A stretch of DNA of 64,000 nt from positions 144,920-208,919 of the forward strand of contig NZ_JAERQK010000005.1 in assembly GCF_017912535.1 (NCBI RefSeq). Reading direction: 5' to 3'. The notes beneath the pieces are model-generated. The model worked only from the letters and a program-made list of their open reading frames with translations, was not told the origin of the DNA and made no database searches. This document shows positions 36,705-45,180 of the stretch, in pieces; the stretch's first letter is position 1, and the number at the start of each line of letters is the position of its first letter. This DNA is from Motiliproteus sediminis. Its GTDB lineage: Bacteria > Pseudomonadota > Gammaproteobacteria > Pseudomonadales > Balneatricaceae. A program made the translations under genes and the position numbers.

Positions 36705-36794
36705 GAGGTTTTGAATCAGCGTGATGAGTTGGTATTGAGCTACGTGATCAATCACTTTTTGAAGCGCAGTGGTGAAGCTGATTCATGTCAGTAA
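36705..36794 (+). pseudogene. Duplicated 3' fragment of the maoC-like gene
   Basis: 36705-36776 matches 34293-34364, the end of the MaoC gene. The central 40 bases (GATGAGTTGGTATTGAGCTA and onward) are identical apart from one T/C change. Encoded tails are VLNQRDELVLSYVINHFLKR here and VMNQRDELVLSYVINHFLKR there. No catalytic part is present, although a weak open frame extends upstream to 36606. Together with the intact gene it flanks the PEP-CTERM/LuxR block. Confidence 0.8.
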
Positions 36795-36798
36795 TTAG

Positions 36799-36843
36799 TG
36801 TCAATTGCGACATTCGTTGCATTAACGAATGTTCATATTGACA
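36799..36843. promoter_or_regulatory. 45-bp symmetrical palindrome upstream of the receiver gene
   Basis: Two nested inverted repeats share one centre (36821): the inner arms ACATTCGTT / AACGAATGT around GCATT, and the outer arms TGTCAAT / ATTGACA. No T run follows on either strand, so a dimer-of-dimers operator is more likely than a terminator. It ends 69 bases before the receiver gene start. Confidence 0.65.
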
Positions 36844-36911
36844 TAGCTCATCGTTCTCATGGCCGTGCTGACGTAAGCTGCGTGCATTAGTCAGGCATGG
36901 AGAGAGGGCCG

Positions 36912-37295
36912 ATGAACACACAGTCTGTCACCAAAACCCTGGTGCTGCTGGACGACGATGCCAATGTACTCAAAGCGTTGCAGCGTGAATTGACTCAGCA
37001 GGGGTGCGAAATCCACACCTTTACCCGGCCTCTGGATGCATTGAACCTGCTACAGCACCGGCCGGTGGATGTGATTTTGTCGGATCTCTGTATGCCGCAG
37101 ATGGACGGGCGGGAGTTTTTGCGCCAAGCGGCGGCCCTGCAGCCACAGGCGGTTCTGATTACCTTGTCCGGTTATCTGGAAGAGGAGCAGGCCCAGCATC
37201 CGGTTTCGGATGCGTCCTGGCGTAAGCTGGAGAAGCCTTGGTGTTCGACCGAGCTGCGCAATACGATTGCTGAAGCGTTGGCGTTATCCGCCTGA
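36912..37295 (+). CDS. Stand-alone CheY-like response-regulator receiver
   Basis: 127 residues, a receiver domain only. TLVLLDDDANVLKALQREL holds the acidic pair, VDVILSDLCMPQMDGREF the phospho-acceptor Asp, and the conserved lysine is in KLEKPW. There is no output domain. The ATG at 36912 follows GAGAGAGGG. No histidine kinase is adjacent. The last 12 bases overlap the convergent membrane-protein gene. The palindrome at 36799 is the obvious regulatory candidate. Confidence 0.87.
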   Translation: MNTQSVTKTLVLLDDDANVLKALQRELTQQGCEIHTFTRPLDALNLLQHRPVDVILSDLCMPQMDGREFLRQAAALQPQAVLITLSGYLEEEQAQHPVSDASWRKLEKPWCSTELRNTIAEALALSA

Positions 37296-37823
37296 GGCGG
37301 AGGTTAAACGCAGCTGCTTGTTGACCGCGAGCACAAAGCACGACAACGAAAGCAGTCCTAACGCCAAAGCGGGCCACTCTCCAGAGGTCGGCATATAGCC
37401 GACCTCTACCACCAGCCAACCGACCAGTCCAAGCAGTATCCAGCCCGCCCCGGGGCGTCGCTGCCATTCGCGCCAGCTGAATACTATGATTGCCAATCCC
37501 AGAGTTATCGGCAGCAGCCACTGGGTGAAACCACCCCCGCCGATGGTCAGCCCTGACAGTATCAGACCGCTCAGCAGTATCGGCAGCCCGGCCTTCATTG
37601 CTGCCGAACGGCCGGTGGCTGCATCGAGAGTGATCAGAGCCAGTGTGAGGGCGCAGCACAGGTTGGGCAGAGGGGCATGGAGTGGTGGCAGGAATGCACT
37701 GAACGGTTTAGCGGCGAGCGCCAGTAACAGTAGCTCCCAGATCACTACTTTGGCGGGGTCTCGTCGCCAGCGAGGCAAAATCGCCACGGCCGCTGCGATG
37801 CAGGCTGGAAGCAGGAGTGTCAC
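37284..37823 (-). CDS. Uncharacterised multi-pass membrane protein
   Basis: 179 residues, almost wholly hydrophobic, with about six transmembrane segments (for example VIWELLLLALAAKPFSAFL, LPILLSGLILSGLTIG, LLPITLGLAIIVFSW, WILLGLVGWLVVEVGYM, ALALGLLSLSCFVLAV). Family not recognised. The GTG start at 37823 lies two bases after the stop of the upstream aldo/keto reductase gene, so the two are probably coupled. Confidence 0.7.
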   Translation of the reverse strand: MTLLLPACIAAAVAILPRWRRDPAKVVIWELLLLALAAKPFSAFLPPLHAPLPNLCCALTLALITLDAATGRSAAMKAGLPILLSGLILSGLTIGGGGFTQWLLPITLGLAIIVFSWREWQRRPGAGWILLGLVGWLVVEVGYMPTSGEWPALALGLLSLSCFVLAVNKQLRLTSASGG

Positions 37824-37825
37824 GG

Positions 37826-38821
37826 TCAGTCGCGCTCGGAATCGATGCTGTCCATTACCGCGTCGGCGTAGCGTGCGCCGCTGACGGTGTCGTCGTTGAT
37901 CAGTGCATCAAGCTCGATGACTGTGGCGTCATCCAGCACCACCTCCACCGCACCGGCGTTTTCCTCCATAAAGTCGATATGCTTGGTGCCGGGAATCGGC
38001 ACCACTTTGCCCCCCGTTTTCGCCAGCAGCCAGGCCAGTGCCAATTGTGCCGGGGAGCATTCGATGCGCTCGGCGATGGCCCGGTAGGGAACAAGAAGCT
38101 CACTGTTGCGGGCAAAGGCTTCGGGTTCGAAGCGCGGGCGGGCGATGGTCTGACGAATATCACCTTCACTGAGCGTGGTAACGTCGCTGGCTTTCCCGGT
38201 CAGAAAGCCCCGTGCCAGCGGTGAAAAGGGCACGAAGGTGACGCCAAGCTCTTCACAGGTGGTCAGCATGCCGCGCTCGGCAGTGCGTGACCAGAGCGAG
38301 TATTCAGACTGTACTGCGGTGATGGGGAACTCCTGATGGGCCCGGCGCAGGGTGTCGCAGCAGACTTCAGACAGGCCGATGGTGCGAACCTTGCCTTGGC
38401 GCACCAGTTCGCCCAAAGCGCCGACGCTCTCTTCAACCGGCACATCAGGATCGACCCGGTGCAGATAATAGAGGTCGATGACCTCGGTTTGCAGATTGCG
38501 CAGGCTCTGTTCGCACTCCCGTTGAAGCCGTTCCGGTCGGCCGCTCGGGCGGGGCAGTCCCTGTTGGTCACGGGTCATGCCGCACTTGGTGGCCAGCACG
38601 TACTGGTCGCGGCGGGCTGCCAGCGTGCGCCCGATCAGTTTTTCGTTGTCACCGAAGCCATAGATCGCGGCGGTATCGAGAAAACGATAGCCGCGATCCA
38701 GCGCCGCGTGCAGCAGCTTTTCCGAGGTGGCTTGATCAGCAGGTCCATAACCGGCGGACATGTTCATACAGCCAAGTCCGATGGCTGACACAGTAAAGGG
38801 ACCCAGGGAGACGGTACGCAT
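37826..38821 (-). CDS. Aldo/keto reductase
   Basis: 331-residue NADPH-dependent AKR of the YghZ/Tas-like group. The barrel shows FLDTAAIYGFGDNEKLIGRTL (catalytic Asp and Tyr), VLATKCGM with the catalytic Lys, and LYYLHRVDP with the His; IGLSEVCCDTLRRAHQ and AVQSEYSLWSR follow, then a cofactor-binding end LAKTGGKVVPIPGTKH. AGAGG precedes the ATG. Substrate unknown. It seems to be co-transcribed with the downstream membrane protein. Confidence 0.92.
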   Translation of the reverse strand: MRTVSLGPFTVSAIGLGCMNMSAGYGPADQATSEKLLHAALDRGYRFLDTAAIYGFGDNEKLIGRTLAARRDQYVLATKCGMTRDQQGLPRPSGRPERLQRECEQSLRNLQTEVIDLYYLHRVDPDVPVEESVGALGELVRQGKVRTIGLSEVCCDTLRRAHQEFPITAVQSEYSLWSRTAERGMLTTCEELGVTFVPFSPLARGFLTGKASDVTTLSEGDIRQTIARPRFEPEAFARNSELLVPYRAIAERIECSPAQLALAWLLAKTGGKVVPIPGTKHIDFMEENAGAVEVVLDDATVIELDALINDDTVSGARYADAVMDSIDSERD

Positions 38822-39459
38822 AGCATCCTCTGTCAGAAAATAGGTGATCGGCTTCTGGCGCGGACAAGCGGAGCGAGAGCGATCATACGGGTATGAGTGG
38901 CAGTGATGACCATGCCAGCGTCGAGAATTATACCGATGAAACCCATGGTCACGGTATCTTCATCGTTGTTACCAACCGGTAAGGTACTGCACAGCACGTT
39001 TGGCGACCGGTGCTGGCACCCAAGCGCCTATACCGGTCTGCTAAGCCGGCGGCAGAGGAGACAGGTGTTGCGATATTGGTGGTAGACCCGGCTTCCTGTG
39101 CTTGTCATAAAAAGGAGCCTTTTCGAAGTGCTTCTGTGAGAGGGTGTCTTGCTAACAGCTGTTTGAATCGGCTTTCTGGATTATTCGTTCTCGCGGCATA
39201 ATCTCTTTTTATTTGTTTTATAACTGTCAGAATTATTTACACATTTGCCATTGTTGTGAGTTCCTTTTTTTGAACGATGGACCCTGATTGAAAAATTAAT
39301 TGACTTAAACTCTTGGTTTTTCGTCAGCTATTGGCGGTACCTCCTGCATGTTGCGAATAACGGCCTGCATTATGCAGTACCTGCTCCCGTACCTGGATTA
39401 GCGCCCAATCCCATGAGCGCTCCACAAGTCGGGTGATCTCACTCCGGGGAGGTAGAGCA
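38822..39459. other. Long non-coding stretch before the second PEP-CTERM gene
   Basis: About 640 bases. The right half (39195-39320) is AT-rich and probably carries the promoter of the gene at 39460. A 29-codon frame at 38893-38982 (MSGSDDHASVENYTDETH...) and two overlapping frames up to 39201 have no ribosome-binding site or recognisable family. No sigma-54 element with correct -24/-12 spacing was found. Nothing else supported. Confidence 0.45.
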
Positions 39460-41322
39460 ATGGAAAGGCCCAGCGTAACGGTGTGGCTAGTTAAACTCAG
39501 GGGGCTCTGCTTGCGGGGTTTACTGATCGCGCTGATGATGGTGTCGTCGCCGCTTCAAGCAGTCCCTATTACCTACGATCTGGAATTTGAAACCAGCGGC
39601 CAAAGCATATGGGGGTCGGGAGAATCGATCCAGCTTAGTCAGACGCGCTTTCTGGGTGCCCAGTGGCAGGACCAGCGTGCTACAGTCGATTTGATCGCCG
39701 GAGATGAAGAAACCAACGTTATCAACCCTGCGCGGTTGGCCTACAACGTCGCGTTCGCGTCCTGCACCGGACTGGGGTTCTCTTCCAGCGCGTGTATCAA
39801 TGGGCAGAGTGCTCGGGTTCCTGTGCCTGCCCTGGGGAGCCGGCCGTCGGTGCGGTCCTGCGGCCGTTTTGCCGTAGGCTGCAATATTGCTCGTGCTGGT
39901 GATCTGACCCGACGCGCCGCTTATGACGCGGCTTTTTCTTTGTGCCGAAAAAGTTTCTCGTCTTCAGTTTGTCGCAATGGCCAATCTGCCCGTTTACCGG
40001 TGCTGGCGCTGGGTACGGCGCCGCCGGAATTCCTCAACGTGGACACGCGTACAGGCGTTGCCTTGAACGCCACATCAGATGGCCGCGTAGGGTTAGAGCT
40101 TGGGTTGGAGATCGACAGTGGCTCGGTGGATGCGACCGTGGCTTACCAGGCAACGCTCGACCTGCCGGATACCAGCTTGCTGGATAAATCACAGCCCATC
40201 AGTTTTAACCCTGACAGCATCTTGGCGGGAAGTAGTGTGCTCAATACGTCGTTTTCGACGATGGCCTTGAATGTCGATGCGATTATGGAGCTTTCCGGGA
40301 GCGTTGGCGCGGAGGCCTGTGTGATACCCGCAGGCTGCACCACGGGCGGCACCTCATTTAATATTGATCAACGGGCTCCCGTTCTTTCCTTTAACCAAGA
40401 TGGTGAGGGTGGTGTTCTGTTCCTCGGGCAGACGCCCTCGGATCTGGGTATACCCAACGCCGACGGCTTACCCTTGACCTTGGATTTCGGTGGTATCGCA
40501 AGCACCACCTTGCACCTGCCGCAACCCAATGCCACTGGCGGATTAGACCCGGTCACGCAGACCTTGCGTGCCACGGGGCAGGATGACCTGGTCGATCTGA
40601 CTCTGGATCTCGACAACATTGTGGCAACCGCTGCCGGTGTGCCGGGATTGTTTGGCTCAGAGCTGGGGTTGGGCGCGCTGGGTAGTGCCGGATTTGACAT
40701 CATTAACGTGGAAATGGGACCGACGATCGATCTTAAACAGGATTTTGAACTGACGCCCACTCTCTTCGTTGAACTCGCGTTTGACCAAGCCGTTATGGTC
40801 GCGGGGCAACTGGTTACGAGGCTCACATCGGCCTGGGATCTGCTGCCTGACATCACCTTCCTGGCGGATATCACCGAGGTCACCCCGACGTTCTTTCTCA
40901 ATGACGTCACCCTGTTGAATGAAACTTTCCTCGACTTTGATCTGGAATTGGGAATTGATCTGCTGCAGGTGTTCTACGATTTCGGCTTGCTGGGCGAAGG
41001 CAGCTTCGGGATCGGCAATGTTCTCGAACTGGGCGCTGATCTATTTACCTCTCCGGCGCTATTCAGCAACCTGTTCTCGCTGGGAGGGTTCGACCTGCAA
41101 CTGGGCGAAAGCTTTTTGGTTAGTTTTCTGGATCCCCTGCCTGATGCGCCGGTGCTACTGGGGGCGCGCTCGGCTGCCAATCAGATTGTGTTGGCTGCCA
41201 ATCCTACTGATGTTCCGGAGCCTGCCACGCTGGCGTTACTCCTGATTGCACTGGCAATCGTCCTTTGGCGGCGGGGACTGTTTGCCCTGCCGGGCGGGAT
41301 GAGAACGTGGGGTGCGGCCTAG
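39460..41322 (+). CDS. Large PEP-CTERM exported protein with internal Cys-containing repeat
   Basis: 620 residues. The signal peptide is LLIALMMVSSPLQA after a positively charged leader, and the C-terminus carries VPEPATLALLLIALAIVLW followed by RRG, the exosortase tag; a 13-residue tail after it is unusual. Two copies of a ~35-residue repeat lie at residues 92-127 and 152-186, sharing FSSS-x-C-x-NGQSAR and a downstream ALG. The rest is a beta-rich, Asp/Leu-rich domain without recognised family. The ATG at 39460 follows GGGGAGG. The next gene begins one base after the stop, suggesting a joint function. Confidence 0.87.
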   Translation: MERPSVTVWLVKLRGLCLRGLLIALMMVSSPLQAVPITYDLEFETSGQSIWGSGESIQLSQTRFLGAQWQDQRATVDLIAGDEETNVINPARLAYNVAFASCTGLGFSSSACINGQSARVPVPALGSRPSVRSCGRFAVGCNIARAGDLTRRAAYDAAFSLCRKSFSSSVCRNGQSARLPVLALGTAPPEFLNVDTRTGVALNATSDGRVGLELGLEIDSGSVDATVAYQATLDLPDTSLLDKSQPISFNPDSILAGSSVLNTSFSTMALNVDAIMELSGSVGAEACVIPAGCTTGGTSFNIDQRAPVLSFNQDGEGGVLFLGQTPSDLGIPNADGLPLTLDFGGIASTTLHLPQPNATGGLDPVTQTLRATGQDDLVDLTLDLDNIVATAAGVPGLFGSELGLGALGSAGFDIINVEMGPTIDLKQDFELTPTLFVELAFDQAVMVAGQLVTRLTSAWDLLPDITFLADITEVTPTFFLNDVTLLNETFLDFDLELGIDLLQVFYDFGLLGEGSFGIGNVLELGADLFTSPALFSNLFSLGGFDLQLGESFLVSFLDPLPDAPVLLGARSAANQIVLAANPTDVPEPATLALLLIALAIVLWRRGLFALPGGMRTWGAA

Positions 41323-41323
41323 T

Positions 41324-41947
41324 ATGGGCCGTGCATCACATGGCCGTCGGGCGCGCTTCGTTCGACGGCTGCTGGCTCCCCTGATGCTGCTGCTGATCTC
41401 TTCGCCGACCTGGGGGGCTGACGCTAATCAGCGCTTCGCGATGAAAGGGGCCGGGCTCCTGAACTGCTTTGTTTACACTGGCGAGCGGCAGAAACGCTCC
41501 GATGTTTACTTCATGATCGGGGGGTGGATCGAGGGCTATCTGTCGGCGTACAACCAGTTTGTACCGCGGGTGTTCGATATCACTTCGTTTGAATCACTGG
41601 AGTTGCTGCTGTCGGTGGTTGATAACCACTGCCGCCAGCACCCTGAGGACAAGCTACACGCCGTTTTGCAGGGGGTGTTGCGTCAACTGCAACCCGATGC
41701 GATCACCGAAGAGAGCGCGCGTGTAGAGATCGAACAAGGTGAGCGTCGCACACGGCTCTATCGGACGACGGTGACCCGGATGCAGCAAAAGCTGACGGCG
41801 TTGGGTCTTTACCAGGGGCCCAGCGATGGCCGCTATACCGACGCAGTGCGCGCCGCCCTGATCGCCTTTCAGACCGATCTCGGTTTCGAACCGTCAGGGT
41901 TTCCCGATCAGGCCACTCTTTGGCGTTTGTTGCGCCCGGATGACTAG
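41324..41947 (+). CDS. Exported protein with peptidoglycan-binding domain
   Basis: 207 residues with a signal peptide (LLAPLMLLLISSPTWG). The mature N-terminal part (MKGAGLLNCFVYTGE, IGGWIEGYLSAYNQF, VVDNHCRQHPEDKLHAVLQGVL) has two Cys and the layout of small Rap1a/Tai-like periplasmic domains; this match is tentative. Residues ~145-205 are a PG_binding_1 domain (VTRMQQKLTALGLYQGPSDGRYTDAVRAALIAFQ). It starts right after the PEP-CTERM gene stop and is probably translated with it. Confidence 0.8.
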   Translation: MGRASHGRRARFVRRLLAPLMLLLISSPTWGADANQRFAMKGAGLLNCFVYTGERQKRSDVYFMIGGWIEGYLSAYNQFVPRVFDITSFESLELLLSVVDNHCRQHPEDKLHAVLQGVLRQLQPDAITEESARVEIEQGERRTRLYRTTVTRMQQKLTALGLYQGPSDGRYTDAVRAALIAFQTDLGFEPSGFPDQATLWRLLRPDD

Positions 41948-41958
41948 GGGGCGCCAGG

Positions 41959-43074
41959 TTATTGCGGCCGTACTCGCAGGATGCGGCCGCTGTCAGTGGA
42001 GAGGTATAGCCAACCCTCCGGACTTTCAGCCAGCGCTCGAATCCGCTCATTGAGGCTCTCCAGCAAGCGCTCTTCGGCAACTGCCTCACCCTTGTCGTTC
42101 AGGGTGACACGATTGAGGTGGGTAAGTTTAAGCGCGCCGCTGAACAGGTCGCCGCGCCAGGCCGGGAAGGCATTGCCGTGGTAGACCAGCAGCGAGCCTG
42201 GAGCGATGGATGGAGTGTAGTATTTCACCGGTTGCTCCATCCCGTCGCGGTGGGTGCCTTCGCCCACATCGAATGGCCCCCAGTACTCCTGGCCGTAGGA
42301 GATGACCGGCCAGCCGTAGTTGCCACCACGGCGGATCAGGTTGATTTCATCGCCACCGCGCGGACCGTGCTCTATTTCCCATAGTTGCTGACGCCTATGG
42401 TCGTAGGCCAGCCCTTGGGGATTGCGGTGACCGTAGCTCCAGATCTCCGCCAGAACATCGCTACGACCGCGAAAGGGATTGTCCTCGGGGACCTGTCCGT
42501 CACGGTGCAGGCGCAGAATGCTGCCAGCGTGAGTGGTCAGGTCCTGTCCGTTGGGGCGCTCGCCGCGGTCTCCGACACCGAAGTACACATAACCCGCGTC
42601 ATCGAAAGCGATTCGGCTGCCAAAGTGGCGACTGGTGCCGGTGGTGGAGCGGGTCACCAACAGATCTTCCCAGTTGCGCAGCTGGTCGCCGTTCAGTTGT
42701 GCTCGCGCCAACGTCGTCGCTCCTCGGCCCTGCACAGGCTTGCTGTAGGTAAAGTAGATCCAGCGGTCGCTGGTATAGTCGGGCTCGACAGCTACATCCA
42801 GCAGGCCCCCCTGGCCGTTGGCCCAAACAGTGGCGACACCGCTCACTTGCTGTCGGTGCCCGCTTTCTATTTTTACCAGCCAGAGCTGACCGCGCCGTTC
42901 GGTGACCAACAGAGTATCGGCATCGACAAAGGCCATCCCCCAGGGAATCTCAAAGCCGCTGGCGATCTCTTCAATCTGATACATCATTCCTGCGCTGTTG
43001 CCCTGGGCGACGGGTGCGGCAACAGCGGGCAGGGCAGCCAGCCAGCAAAACAGTAATGACATTAGCGAGCGCAT
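41959..43074 (-). CDS. PQQ-dependent aldose sugar dehydrogenase-type protein
   Basis: About 371 residues from the ATG at 43074 (an earlier frame start at 43107 is possible). The N-terminus is a signal peptide (LMSLLFCWLAALPAVAA). The six-bladed propeller has the sGDH/YliI landmarks: GFEIPWGMAFVDADTLLVTERRG, GQGGLLDVAVEPDY, HFGSRIAFDDAGYVYFGVGDRG, SYGHRNPQGLAYD (active-site His and Arg) and EIEHGPRGGDEIN. The exported enzyme would oxidise aldoses with PQQ. Convergent with the preceding gene. Confidence 0.9.
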   Translation of the reverse strand: MRSLMSLLFCWLAALPAVAAPVAQGNSAGMMYQIEEIASGFEIPWGMAFVDADTLLVTERRGQLWLVKIESGHRQQVSGVATVWANGQGGLLDVAVEPDYTSDRWIYFTYSKPVQGRGATTLARAQLNGDQLRNWEDLLVTRSTTGTSRHFGSRIAFDDAGYVYFGVGDRGERPNGQDLTTHAGSILRLHRDGQVPEDNPFRGRSDVLAEIWSYGHRNPQGLAYDHRRQQLWEIEHGPRGGDEINLIRRGGNYGWPVISYGQEYWGPFDVGEGTHRDGMEQPVKYYTPSIAPGSLLVYHGNAFPAWRGDLFSGALKLTHLNRVTLNDKGEAVAEERLLESLNERIRALAESPEGWLYLSTDSGRILRVRPQ

Positions 43075-43239
43075 GATGGGGATCCTATTGTTGACGCTGG
43101 TTACCATCAGCTTAGGTTAGCAGCGCCGGTATGGGTTCCCGACGCAAGGTGGTTGAGTGGCGGCAAGGCTCTCGGCATAATTTGGGGCGGTAGTTGCGAT
43201 TAGTCAGTTGCGGCGTTTCGGAATTGGTCAGGAGAGAGC

Positions 43240-44133
43240 ATGAAATTTATCGGAGCCCACGTTAGCGCCAGCGGCGGGGTCGAAAACGCGCCACTGAATG
43301 CGGCGGCGATCAATGCCAACGCGTTTGCCCTGTTCACCAAGAACCAGCGTCGCTGGGAGGCCAAGCCGTTGCCAGCTAAATCCATTGAGCAGTTTATAGC
43401 GCGCTGCGACGAGGCCGGTATCGATCGTGCTCAGGTGCTGCCACATGATTCCTACCTGATTAATCTGGGTCACCCTGATCCAGAAGCGCTAGCCAAGTCC
43501 CGCGCCGCGTTTCTTGACGAGATGCAGCGTTGCGAACAGCTGGGCTTGAGGCTGCTTAACTTTCACCCCGGCAGTCACCTGCGCCAAATCGACGCAAGTG
43601 CGTCTCTGGCGATCGTGGCCGAGTCGATCAACCGAGTGCTGGATCAAACCGAGGGCGTAACCGCGGTGATCGAGAACACCGCCGGTCAGGGTTCCAATCT
43701 AGGGCACCGGTTTGAACACTTGGCTGAGATTATTGACGGGGTGGAGGACAAATCCCGTATCGGTGTCTGTCTCGATACCTGCCACACCTTTGCGGCTGGC
43801 TACGACTTGCGCACGGAAGCTGCCTGTGAGGCCACCTTTGGTGAGTTCGAGCGGGTAGTGGGGTTTCAGTATCTACGCGGAATGCATCTGAACGATTCCA
43901 AGTCTGAGTTGGGTTCGCGGGTGGACCGCCACCATAGCCTCGGGCGTGGCCATATCGGCCTGGAAGTGTTCCGTTTCATCATGAATGATGCCCGTTTTGA
44001 CCAGATCCCCATGGTGCTGGAAACCATCGACGAGTCAATCTGGGCCGATGAGATCGCGTTGCTGCGCCGCCTCGACGGGGTCAGTGCATGCGACCTGGCT
44101 GACAGCGTCATCGAGCTACCGGGCGCAGCTTAA
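43240..44133 (+). CDS. nfo: Endonuclease IV
   Basis: Zinc-dependent AP endonuclease and 3'-repair enzyme; 297 residues. Metal-binding motifs are present as [10 protein letters not shown] near the start, [59 protein letters not shown] and LETIDE, covering the trinuclear zinc ligands. GGAGAG precedes the ATG. A perfect 10-bp hairpin lies 22 bases after the stop. Confidence 0.96.
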   Translation: MKFIGAHVSASGGVENAPLNAAAINANAFALFTKNQRRWEAKPLPAKSIEQFIARCDEAGIDRAQVLPHDSYLINLGHPDPEALAKSRAAFLDEMQRCEQLGLRLLNFHPGSHLRQIDASASLAIVAESINRVLDQTEGVTAVIENTAGQGSNLGHRFEHLAEIIDGVEDKSRIGVCLDTCHTFAAGYDLRTEAACEATFGEFERVVGFQYLRGMHLNDSKSELGSRVDRHHSLGRGHIGLEVFRFIMNDARFDQIPMVLETIDESIWADEIALLRRLDGVSACDLADSVIELPGAA

Positions 44134-44155
44134 ACGCTGCGGCTGACCTCTCTCC

Positions 44156-44177
44156 GGTGCCACAGTCCTGTGGCACC
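44156..44177. terminator. Hairpin after nfo
   Basis: GGTGCCACAG / CTGTGGCACC perfect 10-bp inverted repeat with a two-base centre. There is no T run, so it may be a weak terminator or a messenger-stabilising hairpin. Confidence 0.55.
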
Positions 44178-44211
44178 AACCTAATCTCACTCCAATCTCT
44201 ATTGGTCGTAA

Positions 44212-44225
44212 TTGACTTTGATCAA
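44212..44225. promoter_or_regulatory. FNR/ANR-type operator upstream of the nap operon
   Basis: TTGACTTTGATCAA matches the FNR consensus TTGAT-N4-ATCAA at nine of ten defined positions. It lies about 165 bases before napF; a TACTGT hexamer at 44254-44259 could be the -10. This implies induction at low oxygen. Confidence 0.75.
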
Positions 44226-44389
44226 GGCCGCCCTGGCAGCGCGGGCGCAGGGTTACTGTAAGCACAACAACGGGTGTTTTAAATCAACCAGAGAAATTGA
44301 GTTATCTCCTGTTGGAAATAATAACCACTGGGCACTAGGGTTAGGGAAGCACTCGCAGAAGTGCGTCATTACATAAGGTCAGGAAACCC

Positions 44390-44893
44390 ATGAGCGTTGC
44401 CTTCAATCCCGCGCGGCGGCAGCTCTTTCGCGGCGATATAGCGGCAAGGAAGATCCCGCTGCGCCCGCCCTGGAGCGTTAACGAGCCGCTATTTGTCGAT
44501 GGCTGTACCCGCTGTGATGCCTGCCTGCGCGCCTGTCCTGGACAGATTATCCGCCGTGACGGAGCAGGCTTTCCCGAACTCGACTTTGCAGCCGGTGAAT
44601 GCACCTTTTGCGGCGATTGCGCCGACGCCTGTGAAGAGCCGCTTTTCCGGTCGACGGACGCCCCACCCTGGGGGCTGAAAGCCCGTATCAGCGACCAATG
44701 TGTCGCCCGACGGCAAGTGGTATGTCGTAGCTGCGGTGAGCAGTGCGAACCCCAGGCTATCCGCTTTTTACCCCAGCTCGGCCAGGTGGCCGAACCCGAT
44801 ATCGACTTATCAGCCTGCGTTGGCTGCGGTGCGTGTATTGCCGTTTGCCCGACGCAGGCTGTCTCCCTGTTTCAGCCGGACCATGAGGCCTGA
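44390..44893 (+). CDS. napF: NapF, iron-sulfur accessory protein of periplasmic nitrate reductase
   Basis: 167-residue cytoplasmic ferredoxin-type protein that interacts with NapA before its export. Cysteine clusters for 4Fe-4S centres are visible in CTRCDACLRACPGQI, CTFCGDCADACEEP and CVGCGACIAVCPTQA. First gene of the nap operon, downstream of an FNR box; napD begins five bases after its stop. Confidence 0.94.
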   Translation: MSVAFNPARRQLFRGDIAARKIPLRPPWSVNEPLFVDGCTRCDACLRACPGQIIRRDGAGFPELDFAAGECTFCGDCADACEEPLFRSTDAPPWGLKARISDQCVARRQVVCRSCGEQCEPQAIRFLPQLGQVAEPDIDLSACVGCGACIAVCPTQAVSLFQPDHEA

Positions 44894-44898
44894 TAGCG

Positions 44899-45168
44899 AT
44901 GAACCTACAGAGTAAACCCGACAGCTTTGATATCACCGGCGTGGTGGTCAGGGCTCTGCCAGCGCGATTGGCAGCCATTCGTGAGCAGTTACATCAGCTT
45001 CGGGGCGTTGAGGTGCATGCCGTCAACGACACCGGCCAGATGGTGGTGACGATCGAGGAACTGAACGGTGAAAAGCTGGCCCTCGATACCCTTTCCTCGA
45101 TTAACAAGATCCCCGGCGTGCTGTCGACCTCGATGGTCTATCACCATGCCGAACAGGAATCCCACTAG
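44899..45168 (+). CDS. napD: NapD, chaperone of NapA
   Basis: 89-residue cytoplasmic chaperone that binds the twin-arginine signal of NapA and holds it until the cofactor is inserted. The fold is recognisable from DITGVVVRALPARLAAIREQL, GVEVHAVNDTGQMVVTIE and the KIPGVLSTSMVYHH end. It lies between napF and napA, 12 bases before the latter, as in E. coli. Confidence 0.93.
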   Translation: MNLQSKPDSFDITGVVVRALPARLAAIREQLHQLRGVEVHAVNDTGQMVVTIEELNGEKLALDTLSSINKIPGVLSTSMVYHHAEQESH

Positions 45169-45180
45169 CAGGAGAAGACC

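Noticed and set aside
38893..39201. Small frames in the gap after the aldo/keto reductase
   Set aside because: 29 to 63 codons, overlapping each other, without ribosome-binding sites or recognisable families.
39338..39358. Possible sigma-54 element before the second PEP-CTERM gene (TTGGCGGTACCTCCTGCATG)
   Set aside because: The GG-GC distance is 11 rather than 10 bases, so it does not meet the strict -24/-12 spacing.
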